64,000 nt of DNA from Toxonevra muliebris (lineage: Eukaryota > Arthropoda > Insecta > Diptera > Pallopteridae). The notes under the pieces were generated by a model that did no database searches, was not told the origin of the DNA, and saw only the letters and a program-made list of their open reading frames with translations. The stretch lies in contig OY829329.1 of assembly GCA_963691655.1 (NCBI GenBank), forward strand, positions 64,846,852-64,910,851. The letters run 5' to 3'. Shown here one piece after another: positions 22,011-33,771 of this stretch (position 1 is its first letter; every line of letters starts with the position of its first letter). The position numbers were made by a program, and so were the translations under genes.

Positions 22011-24969
22011 CACTACCCTTAACATAACCTCAAAAAAAAAAAAAAGTTATTTTTTAGCATGAATGCGAGCATATGAAATTATTTTGGATACAAATTATAT
22101 CTTATTAAATAAGTAAAAAAAAAGCAAATAAATCATGAAAATACATAGCTTAATGATTTAACAATGCAGTGTCAACAAAAGAAAAGCAGGAACAGTACAG
22201 AAGGACTACAGAGTATGAAAGTGTATATGTGTGAAATGCTGATGCCATTACACAGTAATGGTAATGTAACCCATTCATAAAGTAATTTAGCACTTTTTAC
22301 CGAATAAAACAAAAAGTAAAAAAAAAAATGCTGCTGTTTATTTGCAGTTCATGTTGTTGTTATCATATCTAAATGGAAATACCATTTTCATTAGCATTTT
22401 CCGCTTTTCACTCATAAACTATGCAATGCTGAAGCAGTAGCAACCGAAGTAGGCAACCACAACTGAGTCAAAAGTCAAGCACTTGCACTGGAGGATGACA
22501 AAGCAGAGTAATGTAGGAGATGATGATGATGGTGGCGATGGCGGTGACAGTGACAACAAAACCAAAACCAAAAGCAACAAAAACTAAATATTCTTTTGGA
22601 ACTTATTTTCCGGAATAATAATTCACGCCTTTTTAATTACACGTCGTACAGATGTCCTCAGTTGAAGTTGCAGCAGCGAGCCAACACAAAAAAAAAAAAC
22701 AAAACAAAAAATCCAAATGGCAAGGGAAACAAATACAAAAATGGAAAATAAAAATCCAAAAAAAAAAAAGACACTAAAACTGCAGGAGAGCGAGAATTCT
22801 TTTGTATAGCCATTGAAGCTGTCATGTGTACATACTACACTGTTCAACACACACACACATATATGCATACAGATAATATTTTGTGTAAGTATAAATGTAT
22901 GAATGATGTTGACGATAAGATGTAAAGAAGCTGGGGGTAACAATGAACGGTGTTGATGTTCTTTTTGAATAGCAGCATCAAGAAGCAAAGAAGCATCATC
23001 AGCAGCAGTAGCAATAGTAGCAGTAACATTAAAGCTCTCTCTCCCTCCCTCCCTCTCTCTCTCTCTCTCTCATACATACATATACCTATAAACAGCAGTG
23101 TTCGATGAAATAGTAATGCATTGCATAAACATTCAAGCACATGCCAGCATGTCATGAGAAATAAAAACAATCCAGTTTTTTTTTTAGACTTTTTAGAAAT
23201 CAAATTTTGAATTGTAACCCTCTCTCGTTAATGCTATTTTAATGAACACATCTGTACTTTATACAAGCGTTTTATATGTTTTTCTTCACATTGATAAGTT
23301 CATACGTTCATTTATACATTTTCTCTACTTATTTTTCTTTTTTTTTTTTATCTGTTACTTTTTTGTATATGTATATGTAAGTATATGACAAAAGGATGAC
23401 AAAAGAAAATGGCGGCAATGATGGCGGCAGTAGCAGTGGCAGAGGCAGTAGCACAAGCATAACATTTGAATATCATATTTACATATCCCGTTATGCAAAT
23501 TGCACTCTTGTGGCATTTCATGTGGTTTCAACAACGGCACACTAAGAAGCTCCAGTAGCAGATATTTTTTTTGAATACAAAATCCATTTTCTTTTTTCTC
23601 ATTTTTCATTTTTTTTTTTTTCAGGAAACTACCATGTAGAATTATTCTATAGTATTAAAAATACAATATAATAATTTCATGCAAAATGCACAAAGTAACA
23701 AGCGACATTTTTTTTTTCTTTTTTGGTTTTATTTTTATTTGTTTTATTACTTCAGTCGGATGTGGAGATTTCTTTTTTTAATCTGAAAAATCATATTAAT
23801 CTTATACTGTAGCTTATTGATTGGAAAATCCTTTTTTTTTATATATATATATGTAGGTATAGTAAATCATAAAAGATTTTAATTAATTTATGTTCTGCAA
23901 TAAAAGAATGGATAAATGCTATTATATGAATATAACTTCTCTGTTTTTCTGCTGAATTAAGGATTTGAATAATAAAGACAATAAGAACAATAAAAGTTAT
24001 CTCCAATTCGATTGGCTCAATCGAACCGAATCAATTTGCGCAAAAAATCTACATTTAAAATTTGAAATGAACGAAAATTCCTCAGTTGATTGCATTCTCC
24101 GATTAATTGAACCAGAAGAGACACATTGACTTAATAAACCGAAGAATACCATAATCACTTCAGAGCTATGTACGGAGGGACTAACAAAAGTAACTTCATT
24201 ACTTTAATCTGCATCGTTTTTACATTATGAAGGCAGATCCACTTCAGAAAACAAAAGTCCTCAAAATCGTTTTTTTGTTTAGGTTTCTAACTTGGACATT
24301 ATCTACATTAATTATCTCCTCATTATCGCCAAAGAACTTTTTTCTCCAATTTTGTTTTTTGTTTTTTTTTTTTGAAAACAGGAAATCAGAAGGCTCTGGG
24401 TCTGGGAAATATGATGTTGGATGAATTTCTTCAATCCCTGAGAGCGCATCAAATTTGTTCGATTTTTCAGTAGCATGAGTTGAGGCATTATTGTGATGCG
24501 GACCATTTATCTTTTTTCTGGTTTTACAACAAGTTTTCGAAAACTTGTCCGAACTTGTCCGCCTGTAAAGTTTTCAGAGGAATAACAGCTACATTTTTTT
24601 CTCTGATGAATTAAATTGATATCATTACTTTTGCTGCTAACTTCTGCTGCTTGGTTTTAATGAGTAGTAGATTAGCAACTTTTGGGTTCCATACCATCGA
24701 CTGTTGTTTGGTTTCTGGGTCGCAATTGAGGACCCCACCTATTAATGAATTTTATTAACAGAGCTGGACTCTTCATTTTTAAATATTTGAAGAAAATATT
24801 GAGCATCAGTCAAAATTCGAGGAACCCATCATGTTGATTTCTTCGCTTATCCAAGATAATTATTGAAGCACATTATTCAATTCACAATTCTCTTTTAATT
24901 TAACACAAATTCAAGATTTTATACAATTTAGGTTTATACAAGAAGTAGTTAGAATAAAATAAATCAAAG
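22011..24969. other. Non-coding with microsatellites
   Basis: Contains a CT-rich tract at about 23034-23072, a TA tract near 23840-23851 and GAT/GGC trinucleotide patches near 22518-22545. Open frames on the minus strand (22623-23203) read C, V, L and F runs from these tracts. No supportable gene. Confidence 0.55.
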
Positions 24970-25790
24970 TTTATCACTTTCATTAAACTCAAGCTGCGGC
25001 ACTGGTCTTCTGGATGGGCGTCGGGTGAGGCGAGCGTGTTTAGCGAGCAATTTATGGTATAGTTGTGTAGTGGATGCACCTGGTAGATCGAACGTGTAAA
25101 GCGTGCAGAGCGTTGACTACGTCGTTTGAGAAATGCCTGGTAGGGTGAGCGTGCAAAGCGTTGATGCGCCTAGGCAAACGTGCGAAGCGTATCTGCGTTA
25201 TGCGTGCGATACTTCTTCTTTCTTGTTTTCGCTTTCTATTTCCAGTCGACGTTGTCGCTACACAAATTGTGGTGTTGTTGCCTCGCTGTCTTGCTGCCAT
25301 TGGTTGGTTCGACAGCGTGGTGTCTGTGCGAACGAAATTTCAAATTTCCGATCGCAGCAAGCTGCCTTGTTTTCCCTTCTTTACTGTCGACGTGGCGTGA
25401 TAATGCCGTTATGCGTGTGTGCGCTGGCGATACATGATTCGCAGTGTTTGTTGTGGTTGTTGTTGTTGTTTTGCATGACTGATGTTATGATGTTTTGCTG
25501 TTGCCATGCCAACTTTGTTTTTTCTTTTTGTAGCTGTCCCAGTGGGAAAAACGCTGGGCCGCCTCTTTTTAAATAACCCCTGTGGGAACAATGGTACATT
25601 GTGCGGTGCAATTTGGTTGGCCTACAATTGTACCGTCACAATTTATTAAATATTTTCACAGGCTTGAGGTTACGCCGAAATCCGTAAAGAATGGCAACCC
25701 GAATCTCTTGCGGTGATGGCGATAGAATTTCTACCGACTCTTCCTCAGTAGCTTTGCGTTTTCTTGTCTCCATGTCGATGACTATGCCAA
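24970..25790. other. GC-richer island of unknown nature
   Basis: It stands out from the AT-rich surroundings and is open in several frames on both strands. It has internal repeats: cctggtag plus an (a/g)(a/g)cgtg(t/c)aaagcgt block at about 25079-25110 and 25136-25160, with a third cgtgcgaagcgt at 25179. Near 25585-25640 there is an inverted pair around ggtacattgt/acaattgtacc. On the minus strand a 45-codon frame (25773-25636) begins METRKRKATEEE and contains QEIRVAILYGFRRN, which loosely recalls the start of a transposase helix-turn-helix. A TATATAAG box lies at 25938-25945 on the plus strand. Possible readings are a solo LTR or other transposon relic, or a host exon with promoter. Confidence 0.35.
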
Positions 25791-26494
25791 ATGATTTGAC
25801 ATTTTTTGATTTGTCAAAAATTTATTCAGTGTGAGCTTTTGTTAGCCACTCGTATTTGGAATGTTAGCTGTTTGACTTATAATTCTGTATTTAATAATTG
25901 CACTTGGTTTTTCTATTTCCTGTTGCCCTGCGCGTTCTATATAAGCGCTTCCCTACAACACATGCCATTTTTTTCGTTTTATTTCGGTTGAAACTAGAAG
26001 TTTTGATAGTTTTGTATACGAAATTGCGCTTGACCTTTTTTCCTTCCTGAAAAGTGTTTTTATAATACCATAATTTGAAATCTCCAAGCCCTTCCCCTTG
26101 ATAGGAATCCATAATAGAGCAGTAAAATTGAAAGTAGTAGACGTGGAAAAGTGCGATGTAGAAGCAGATTCAATATTCAGGAGAGTCGTAGAAGGGAATC
26201 CAAGTCATCGTCAAAGTTCAAAAAAAGAAGAAGTTTTCCGTCTCTTCACTTCTTCCTCTAACAGCTTCCTCAGCTTCTCCTAAATCCTCATTGCAATCTC
26301 TACATCCATCCCACTGTGAATATATGTTTTGAATGCCTCGAAGTCAAGTGCGTAACGCTCAACAGAGACTAATCAAAAATTTCCTGACAAAAATTTGAGA
26401 CGCAACAATACGAAGCAGAGAGAATTTTTTTTTAAATAAAAATTTTAAATATGTTCAATACAAACCAGAAGCTTCTATCCGGGTTTTCGTCTTA
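25791..26494. other. Non-coding spacer
   Basis: I see no supportable gene. It includes the TATA-like box mentioned for the adjacent island. Confidence 0.45.
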
Positions 26495-26885
26495 CAGTGA
26501 CTCAAAAAAGGAAAATTTTTGGGACATTATAATTTATGGTCGAAACTTCTAAACTTCGAACTTCTAAACTTTGCTGCACCAATAAAAAATTATCCGATTT
26601 AAAAAGTTCTTTTCTCATAATGTTGGTCCTTGTATGAATCTTTAACAAAGCTGTAAAATTTTTAGGAAAATTTGATTAAAAAATTTAAATAAATCGGAAT
26701 TTATAGTTGGGACTTTTGAAACCATTTTGGAACCTGAAGATATTATCTGATCTTGTTTTTCCATTATGTTTGTAGAGATGAGTAGAATCTTTTTTGTGCT
26801 GTTATTTTTCGATTTTATGCTATTCTTGGATATTTATCGTGCCCCAAAAATTTTCCTTTTATGTGAACAGTTATTTGAGTCACTG
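26495..26885. mobile_element. Tc1/mariner-type MITE, 391 bp
   Basis: The left end cagtgactcaaaaaaggaaa and the right end (tttgagtcactg read outward) are inverted. A second inner match, aaaggaaaatttttggg, lies inside each end, with 14 extra bases at the right. TA flanks both sides (26493-26494 and 26886-26887). CAGTG ends and a TA target fit Tc1-like elements. No transposase is encoded. Confidence 0.75.
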
Positions 26886-26887
26886 TA

Positions 26888-28042
26888 GCTGGTCCAATTC
26901 TACTATTTTTCCTCTGACTGTAAGATCAATACCATAAATTCAAATATTTACTACTTATTATATCATTCCACTCTCACTTAAGTTCATTCAATTTCAAAAT
27001 CAAACCTAATTCGTTGTAAAAATTCAATCGAAAAACTTGCATTAAATTATTGGAAAAAAAATAGAAAATCGAGTCTGGTATTAGTGATGCCATGTATAAA
27101 ATTATAAAAAAGCGGAAATAATAACAACAACTACATAAATATGATATCTTGCACTATGTGCGATTAAATGTTCACTCTACACACACACACACACACACAC
27201 ATACCTTCAAAACATTTGAAACAAATTGAACGAACTGCTGTTGTTGTTGGCTCGAAAGTGTAAAATAAGCCTCAAGTGATTTACGAAAAAACCAATGGCT
27301 CGGATTTTATGAGGTTCTGCTTTCGGTTATTAGTTTTTTTTTTGTTATTGGTGTTGTTGTTGTTGTGTTGCGATTGCGATTGCTTTTTGTTGTTTTTACT
27401 TTTTCTACATACAATTTTTTCCCCATTTTTTCTAACTTTACTTATTGTAATACATTGTACACCACGCCGCGGTGTTCGGATTTCAAAACAAAAACAAATG
27501 AAATATTTTACCTCCTACTCGGCGTTGCTATAGCTCGAGTACTTCGTGACGGTTTGGGTTAACACCTAAAACAACAACAGCAACAGCACCACTAATAAAA
27601 AAAAAAAAATGAAAGAAAGCAACCAAAGCCAAACTTCTTCAGCGTATGCTATAAAAATTGAGCCTTTAACCAAACCCAAACTGGAACCCCAACCCAAACC
27701 AAAAACCAACTCAATGAAAATTCATTATTTTTTACAAATATTTGTGACTTTTTGCTATGTAAAATTATGTTGGTTTTTGTTTTGTTCATTTTTTTTTTAT
27801 TTTTGATATACCCTACATTCTAATGTTATGATATTAAGTCCAAAAATTTTTTTGTTTTTAATATGTTGGAAAAAAACATAGTTTATATAGAAAAAGGGTT
27901 TAAATTCGTTTAGGTGGCGTAATTATGTAATAACTCCTGAATTGAATTGCCAGCTTTGAGGAAGACGTGAGGCAATTTAAGCTTAGAGTTTAGAGTTGTG
28001 GGTGGACTGGAGTTAACCAAAGCACTCAGTCAATGAGGACCA
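26888..28042. other. Non-coding spacer
   Basis: Includes (CA)n at about 27180-27201 and GTT repeats at about 27345-27369. The last 80 bases may belong to the 3' UTR of the adjacent LINE. No gene. Confidence 0.5.
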
Positions 28043-29625
28043 TTGTGCTATACCCAAGGATAGAACCTGTAGAAGAGAGTAGAGAGACAGGAAAGTTATG
28101 TGGGGATAAATGGGAAGAAGAAATGTCTAGGTCTCTCAACCTCGAACTTCTCTGTTTCACTGATGAACTTTAGAAACTCAGGAAGAGGGAGAGTATGGAC
28201 ATTATTCATACTCAAGACATCACTATCCAACAGCCCTAATCTGATTCTCGCGAACGTCGGACAGCTACAAAGATAATGCTCCGTAGTATCGTCGTCCTCA
28301 AGACACGATTGGCAAATTGGATCGGTGATGACGCCCATGTTAGTCATATGCTGACCACATATGTTGTGCCCCGTGATGACACCCACCAGTAATCTCAGGT
28401 CCTTTCTTCTCCGCTGATTTCCTGTTAGGTTGTCTCACGCAGCACTTTGCGGTTCTGCAGGAGTCAAGCTCGGACCATCTTTCTCTATGTATAAAACCCA
28501 CAAAATCGTTGACCCAACTCATGATCTCCCCAGAACTTACGCCAAGAAAAGGTTCCGGACCCCATGGTGTAATTGCAGAGCCTTCATTAGCTAGTTAATC
28601 AGCTAGTTCATTCCCTGCAATACCACAGTGTCCTGAAACCCATATAAGGCATAACTTGTTGTGTTTTGCAACACTATTTAGTTTTGCCTTACACTCGCTG
28701 ACCAATTTTGAGGAGCTGACTGGGTTAGGCCTTCAGTGCAGCTTGGCTATCACTGCAGATACCTATGCACTTCCCATGCCATTTCTTCTCAATTATCCAC
28801 CTCACCACGTTTAGGATAGCGAAAACCTCTGTTAGGAAGGCATCTTTCTAATGGAAAAAGAGTGCTTGGTCTCATCGTCCAAGTACCAACCGGATCCAGT
28901 ACCGTTTGAGGTTTTGGATCCGTCGGTATAGAAGACATGACGAAGACCCCGGAGTAGGACCTCTGGACTTAACCATTGATCACGTTCCGGAAACCTGACA
29001 TCATATCTTCTTTCGAAGCGGATGCAAGACACATGATTGTCCATGGGCATCAAGAACAGTGAGCACTGTACTAACAACGAATGGTTTATCTGCCAGTGCC
29101 TCATATCCGCCTCTCTTCGCTCTGCTCTCATCGCTTCTTCACGGACTTGAAGATCCAGAGGAAGTTAGTCAAGCAAGGTATTGAGGGCATCACCAGATTT
29201 AGTACACATTGCACCAGTGATACCCAGGCACACACTTCTCTGAAGCCTGGTCAGAGAGGATACTGTGGACTTAACCAAAGTTCGTCTCCACCATACTACA
29301 GAGGCATACGTGACAATAGGTCTCATAAGAGCAATGTATACCCAGTATACCAGTGCTAAATTCAGACCCCAAGTCTTGCCGAAAGCTTGCCTGCACTGCC
29401 ATAAAACCTTTAGTGCACGTGAGAACTTCAGCTCGACGTGCGTCTTCCATAGCAGTTTGCAATCTAAGGTTACCCCTAAATATTTAACATCAGAAGACAA
29501 CTCATCGAGTAGAAGGTAGCGTTTTCAAAAGCCTCTTCGACATCGACAAACACTTCCAGGGTGTAGTTCCCTGCTGCCAGCCCTTGTACAACTGTACTAA
29601 CACAGTCGTGAAGCTTAATCCTAAT
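28043..29625 (-). pseudogene. Non-LTR retrotransposon A, RT/RNase H, decayed
   Basis: In minus direction the remnant starts with an RT palm segment (TLEVFVDVEEAFENATF, about 29580-29530) and then jumps to SSDVKYLGVTLD at 29500. The piece that would hold the YADD site is deleted. The rest reads KTWGLN, YASVVWW and LQRSVCLGITGAM, then an RNase H start (YTDGSKTSNGTGSGW near 28920), and ends with a Cys/His block (CQSCLEDDDTTEHYLCSCP near 28300). Several frameshifts and stops separate these parts. RNase H and the C-terminal Cys/His block point to the I/LOA/R1 group rather than Jockey proper. The right-hand homologue at 60279-62008 shares its 3' end. Confidence 0.85.
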
Positions 29626-29639
29626 GTTTGGTTTTCCCT

Positions 29640-30620
29640 ATTTCAAATTTAATTAAATTTGCCAACTAATGCTGAGAATTATATTATAAACAACTCTCTC
29701 TTTCTCTCTCTTTGACATGGAATATGACATAATAAAAACCAGGCATAATTTAGACACTCAATTCTTCTCTTTGTTGATCAGAGAAAAGTTCTGAATTATT
29801 AGAGAGGGAGAGAGAGAGAGAGAGAGAGGAAAGGTTGAGAGGATCATTTTTTGAGAAACGATTGCAAATCAATTAGTGCTTTTAAGTAAGCAAACCTAGG
29901 TTGAACTCGATAGCCGATACAAATTCAGACCCGGATATGAGATTCAAAGCATAAGGATTCTTGATATAAGACTCAAACTAACTGGGAAGTTTTAATAGTA
30001 TCTAATGTTACCAGGGTTTATTTGATTTATTCAACTCTTGCACTTCTACAGAATGTTGAATTTAACTCTTTGATACCCGAATTTTAATGGGGCTTGATGG
30101 AAACCTTTTACACTGAAATTATGGTTACTTAGGACTTTCTCAAAATGTTCACCTAGTAATAATTTAACGCATATTAAAAATTTATGCACTTGGGTTTTTT
30201 GGTGGACTTCAAAGACAAGAAATTAAAAAAAAATTACTTAAGTCCAAAATTTTAAATTTTTGGCAATCAGAAAACATGAAGAAATCCTAACAAAATCAAA
30301 TACATATAGCGTTAATCATAAAACTTTGCTTAACCCATAATTTATGCCACATAAAAATGAATGTTGCATAAACACAACATCGGGTATGAAAGAGTTAAGT
30401 ATGAATTTTTGAATTTTCAAGCATTGGTTGACAACAAGGCATTACACCTAACAAATGAGAAGTTTTTAAAAATAGGACCACATAATTTACACGTGTACCT
30501 CCAACTGTTCTCTCACTTCTCAAAATGTGCCCAAAACCAATTGATTTTGCTAATTTTTTATAAATATTTGACAATTTTTTATTATATAAAACGAGCGGTA
30601 ACAAAAAACTTCGATATTTG
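29640..30620. other. Non-coding spacer
   Basis: Holds CT and GA tracts (about 29694-29711 and 29804-29828). No supportable gene. Confidence 0.5.
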
Positions 30621-30624
30621 AGTT

Positions 30625-31045
30625 TCAGGTCCAAGGAAACCGGGTAATTCCAAGTAACCGGATAATCCGAAGTGACCGAGTAGAACAAAGTATCCGATTT
30701 ATCTGAAGTACCAGTGTAGTCCAAAGTTTTCAGACAGTCCAAGGTATTCGGATAGTCCAAGTAACACGAATAGTCTAAAGTATCCGTATAGTCCAAGGTA
30801 CCCGTATAGTCGAAAGTAACCGAATAATTCAAGGTATCCAGATAGTCCAAAGTATTTTCAAAATTATCAGTTCCAAGTTTTCGGATAATCCAATGTATTT
30901 GGAATTATTTCCGGGTAGACCGAAGTAGTTGGATTGTCCGAAGCGGCAGAATATTCGGAAGCAGCCGAATAATCTGAAACAGCTGGATAAGCCGAAGAAA
31001 CCACATAATCCGAAGCAGCGGTATAGTCTTAGTGATCCGCCTAGT
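30625..31045. repeat. 18-bp minisatellite, about 23 copies
   Basis: Diverged copies of an 18-bp unit close to aaccgaatagtccaaagt, for example gtatccgtatagtccaaggt and acccgtatagtcgaaagt. Because 18 is a multiple of 3, the minus strand reads a six-residue repeat (DYTGTL, DYTDTL) from about 30850 to 30640. I see no sign that it is translated. Confidence 0.85.
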
Positions 31046-33771
31046 ATTTGGGCCCTAGAGCCCCAAGCCCCCCAGCTTCTCCCCCTCCCCAAGTCATAAA
31101 CGCATAGAAAAATAAATCTGCGTAGCATTGAAGAAAAATTTTCATCAATAATATACCGGCTTAAACCAATTTTTGTATTATAAATTAATTTTAGATACGC
31201 TTATATAACAAAAGGCTAGACGAATCATAATTTTTAGTTTTGACAGTCAGCGTTGTATTTATTTGTGCTTAATGGCACCATTTAACTTACTGTAAATGTG
31301 AAGTAGGAAAAGAAGAAGATTGAAAACAAATTTTATAAATTTTGAATTAAACAAAATTGATGAATAAAAAACAAACAAATTTATCTAATAAGTTTTTATT
31401 ATTTGTAAACTTGATGAGCATTGATATCTCAGAAAGAAAAAAGGTTTTTAATGAACTTGAATAATCCTTATGACAAGCAAGTCTTCCTTGTCTTGACTTG
31501 TGCACAAAATATTCAGGATCTAAAACAAAACAAACCCACATTTATAAAATATGCCGGAATTATTTTTATTTTTACATTCGTGATGTTTCACCTACCTCTG
31601 ATTTTTTTTTTTTTTTTAAATGTTGCGTTTGGGTTTTAAACTATTTTTCGGCCCCAATATCAGTTATTCGGAGGAAAAAACTAAGTAAAACTTGCGTTTT
31701 CAATTAACGATCAAAAAGCCAGTGGTGCAAACCAAAAATAATTATAAAATATTTGAAATTGTAAACAAATATTTAATTTTAAGAAATTGACAGTTTTGCA
31801 ACAGTGTTGCCAAGTTTTTTTTACATGAAACTTAAAGAATTATACACGTTTATTTCGTCACTGCGTTAGTTATCCTCAGTGCATGGCAAAAGAAACACAG
31901 CTAATGTCAAGATCGGTAAAACAAAATCAATAAATTTATTCCAGAAACCAAAAACTCTCTTCCAATATTCAATTAACTACGTTAATGTTTTAAAATTATA
32001 AACAAATATACCAAACACTATTACTAAAATAATTAACCCCTATTCAAGCACAAATAACATTAAGTTCTAAAGCCAAAATTTTATGAGTGACACTTTTTCA
32101 TAGAACAAAGCTATATTGCTATAAAATATAGGGCATCTTAACTTCGTTTAAGCCTGCTGATATCTATTCAATTGTTTTTGTTTTGAATGTATTTTCTTTT
32201 AGCGAAATTGTAAGGGGTGTGCGGGCGTAATGGTTGAGGGTGAAAGATGTTTGCTTTATGAGATTCTCTCTTCTTCTGTTATTTTTCGCAAATATTATAT
32301 ACAATATTACTAAAGTTAACATTTATTGTTATTTTTGTTGTGAATTTGTGACGTCGCTGCTTCCTGGCAAAGCTCCGTCGTCGACATTGTTTTCATATTC
32401 GGTTATTGTGCTTTCAAATATGTAGCTGCTGCTGTTGTTGTTGCTCTTCTTGCTTTTGTTGTTTTATTATTATTATTATTATCGCTATTATTGTTGTTTT
32501 TGTGCTGTTTTTGTTGTAGTACAATATTTTCCATTTAATTTGTAAAATTTTCCGTGGCAGAAACGCTTTAGCGATGTCGGTGATAGCTTTGTTCTTTTTT
32601 TCTTTTTTGTTTAATGAACTTTCTCTCACTTTTCGCTCGCCGAAGTATAGTCGCCATGCGGTAACGACGACAACAACAACGGCAGCAGTGTCGGCGTTAA
32701 AGCTTGAACTTATTATTGGTAGAAAAAAAAAAAAAAAGTGTATGTGGCGGTCTGAAGCGAGCTACATAGTCGTTTGCCGTAGGGATATTTGATTAGCTAA
32801 ATGAGCAAGTTCAAAAGTGAAGGCAAAACACAAGGTGAATGGTGGGGGTATGGATGAGCGATTTTTTGGTTGGGCGGTTATGTTTTTAATGGAGGCGGTT
32901 TTGGAAATTAGTTTGAAAATTAGGCAAAAACATTAAATGGGAAGTATTCGAATGTGTAATTAGAATAATTCAAAGAAATTAAGAGGCATATTTTTTCTTT
33001 GCTATTATTGTTGTTGTTGTACCTATGTAGTTGATTTTTGATTTCAAAGTACGAGGGGTGAAAAGCAATAGCATGTACGAGTGGTTAGTATTTGGGTTGA
33101 TAGTACAAGGAAAAGCATTTAAATAATTGTAGAGACTGTGGGGAGGGGGAAAATGATTTTGGAGTTTTTTTAAATTGGTTTTTTTTTTCTTACAATTATT
33201 TATTTTGGCACATTGGCACATGAATATAGTAAGTATACGAAAAATAATATTGAAATAAATTGTAAAGGTTGAAGTTCTTAACCTCTCTTTCTTAATAACA
33301 AAGTAGATATCAAACTTACCCTTAATTTCGATATTTGTTGAGCAGCATGCTGGTAAAAACTTTTTCTTTTGAAAAATAAATTGCACAGTAACCAGAATAA
33401 AATATCAATTAAACAAAAATTTAAGGTTTGGATACACTTTTTTAATTCTTTTTTTTTCTAGAAAAAATAAAAATTTAATTTCACTGTTTTCACATCAAAG
33501 AAATCGGAAACTATTACTGCATGTTTAGAATATTTTTATTAAATAATTTCGGATAAAGTCAGCTACGAGTGTAATTTAAAATTCTTGAAATCACATTACA
33601 TAAATAAATAGCGGATAACGGTTAATGGAAACTAACGCTAACAATTGAGAGCGCAAATGAGAGTTATAGATGACTTCGCTCTTTGTTTGAGAGAAAACTT
33701 TAACTGTTATGAAAAAAACTATACATCTCTCTCCCTCTCTCCTTCTCTACTGCCGCTGCTAATGGCGGAAT
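31046..33771. other. Non-coding spacer
   Basis: AT-rich, with GTT and ATT trinucleotide patches near 32425-32520. The word cagtgttgccaag at 31804 looks like another terminus of the hAT family at 33772, but I found no partner. No supportable gene. Confidence 0.5.

Noticed and set aside
25133..25576. 147-codon plus frame in the GC-richer island
   Set aside because: At least four frames are open over the same bases on both strands, as expected from composition; none has a recognisable domain, so the island is described without a CDS call.
30625..31045. CRISPR-like regular repeats
   Set aside because: The 18-bp units are directly tandem without unique spacers and the genome is clearly eukaryotic; it is a minisatellite.
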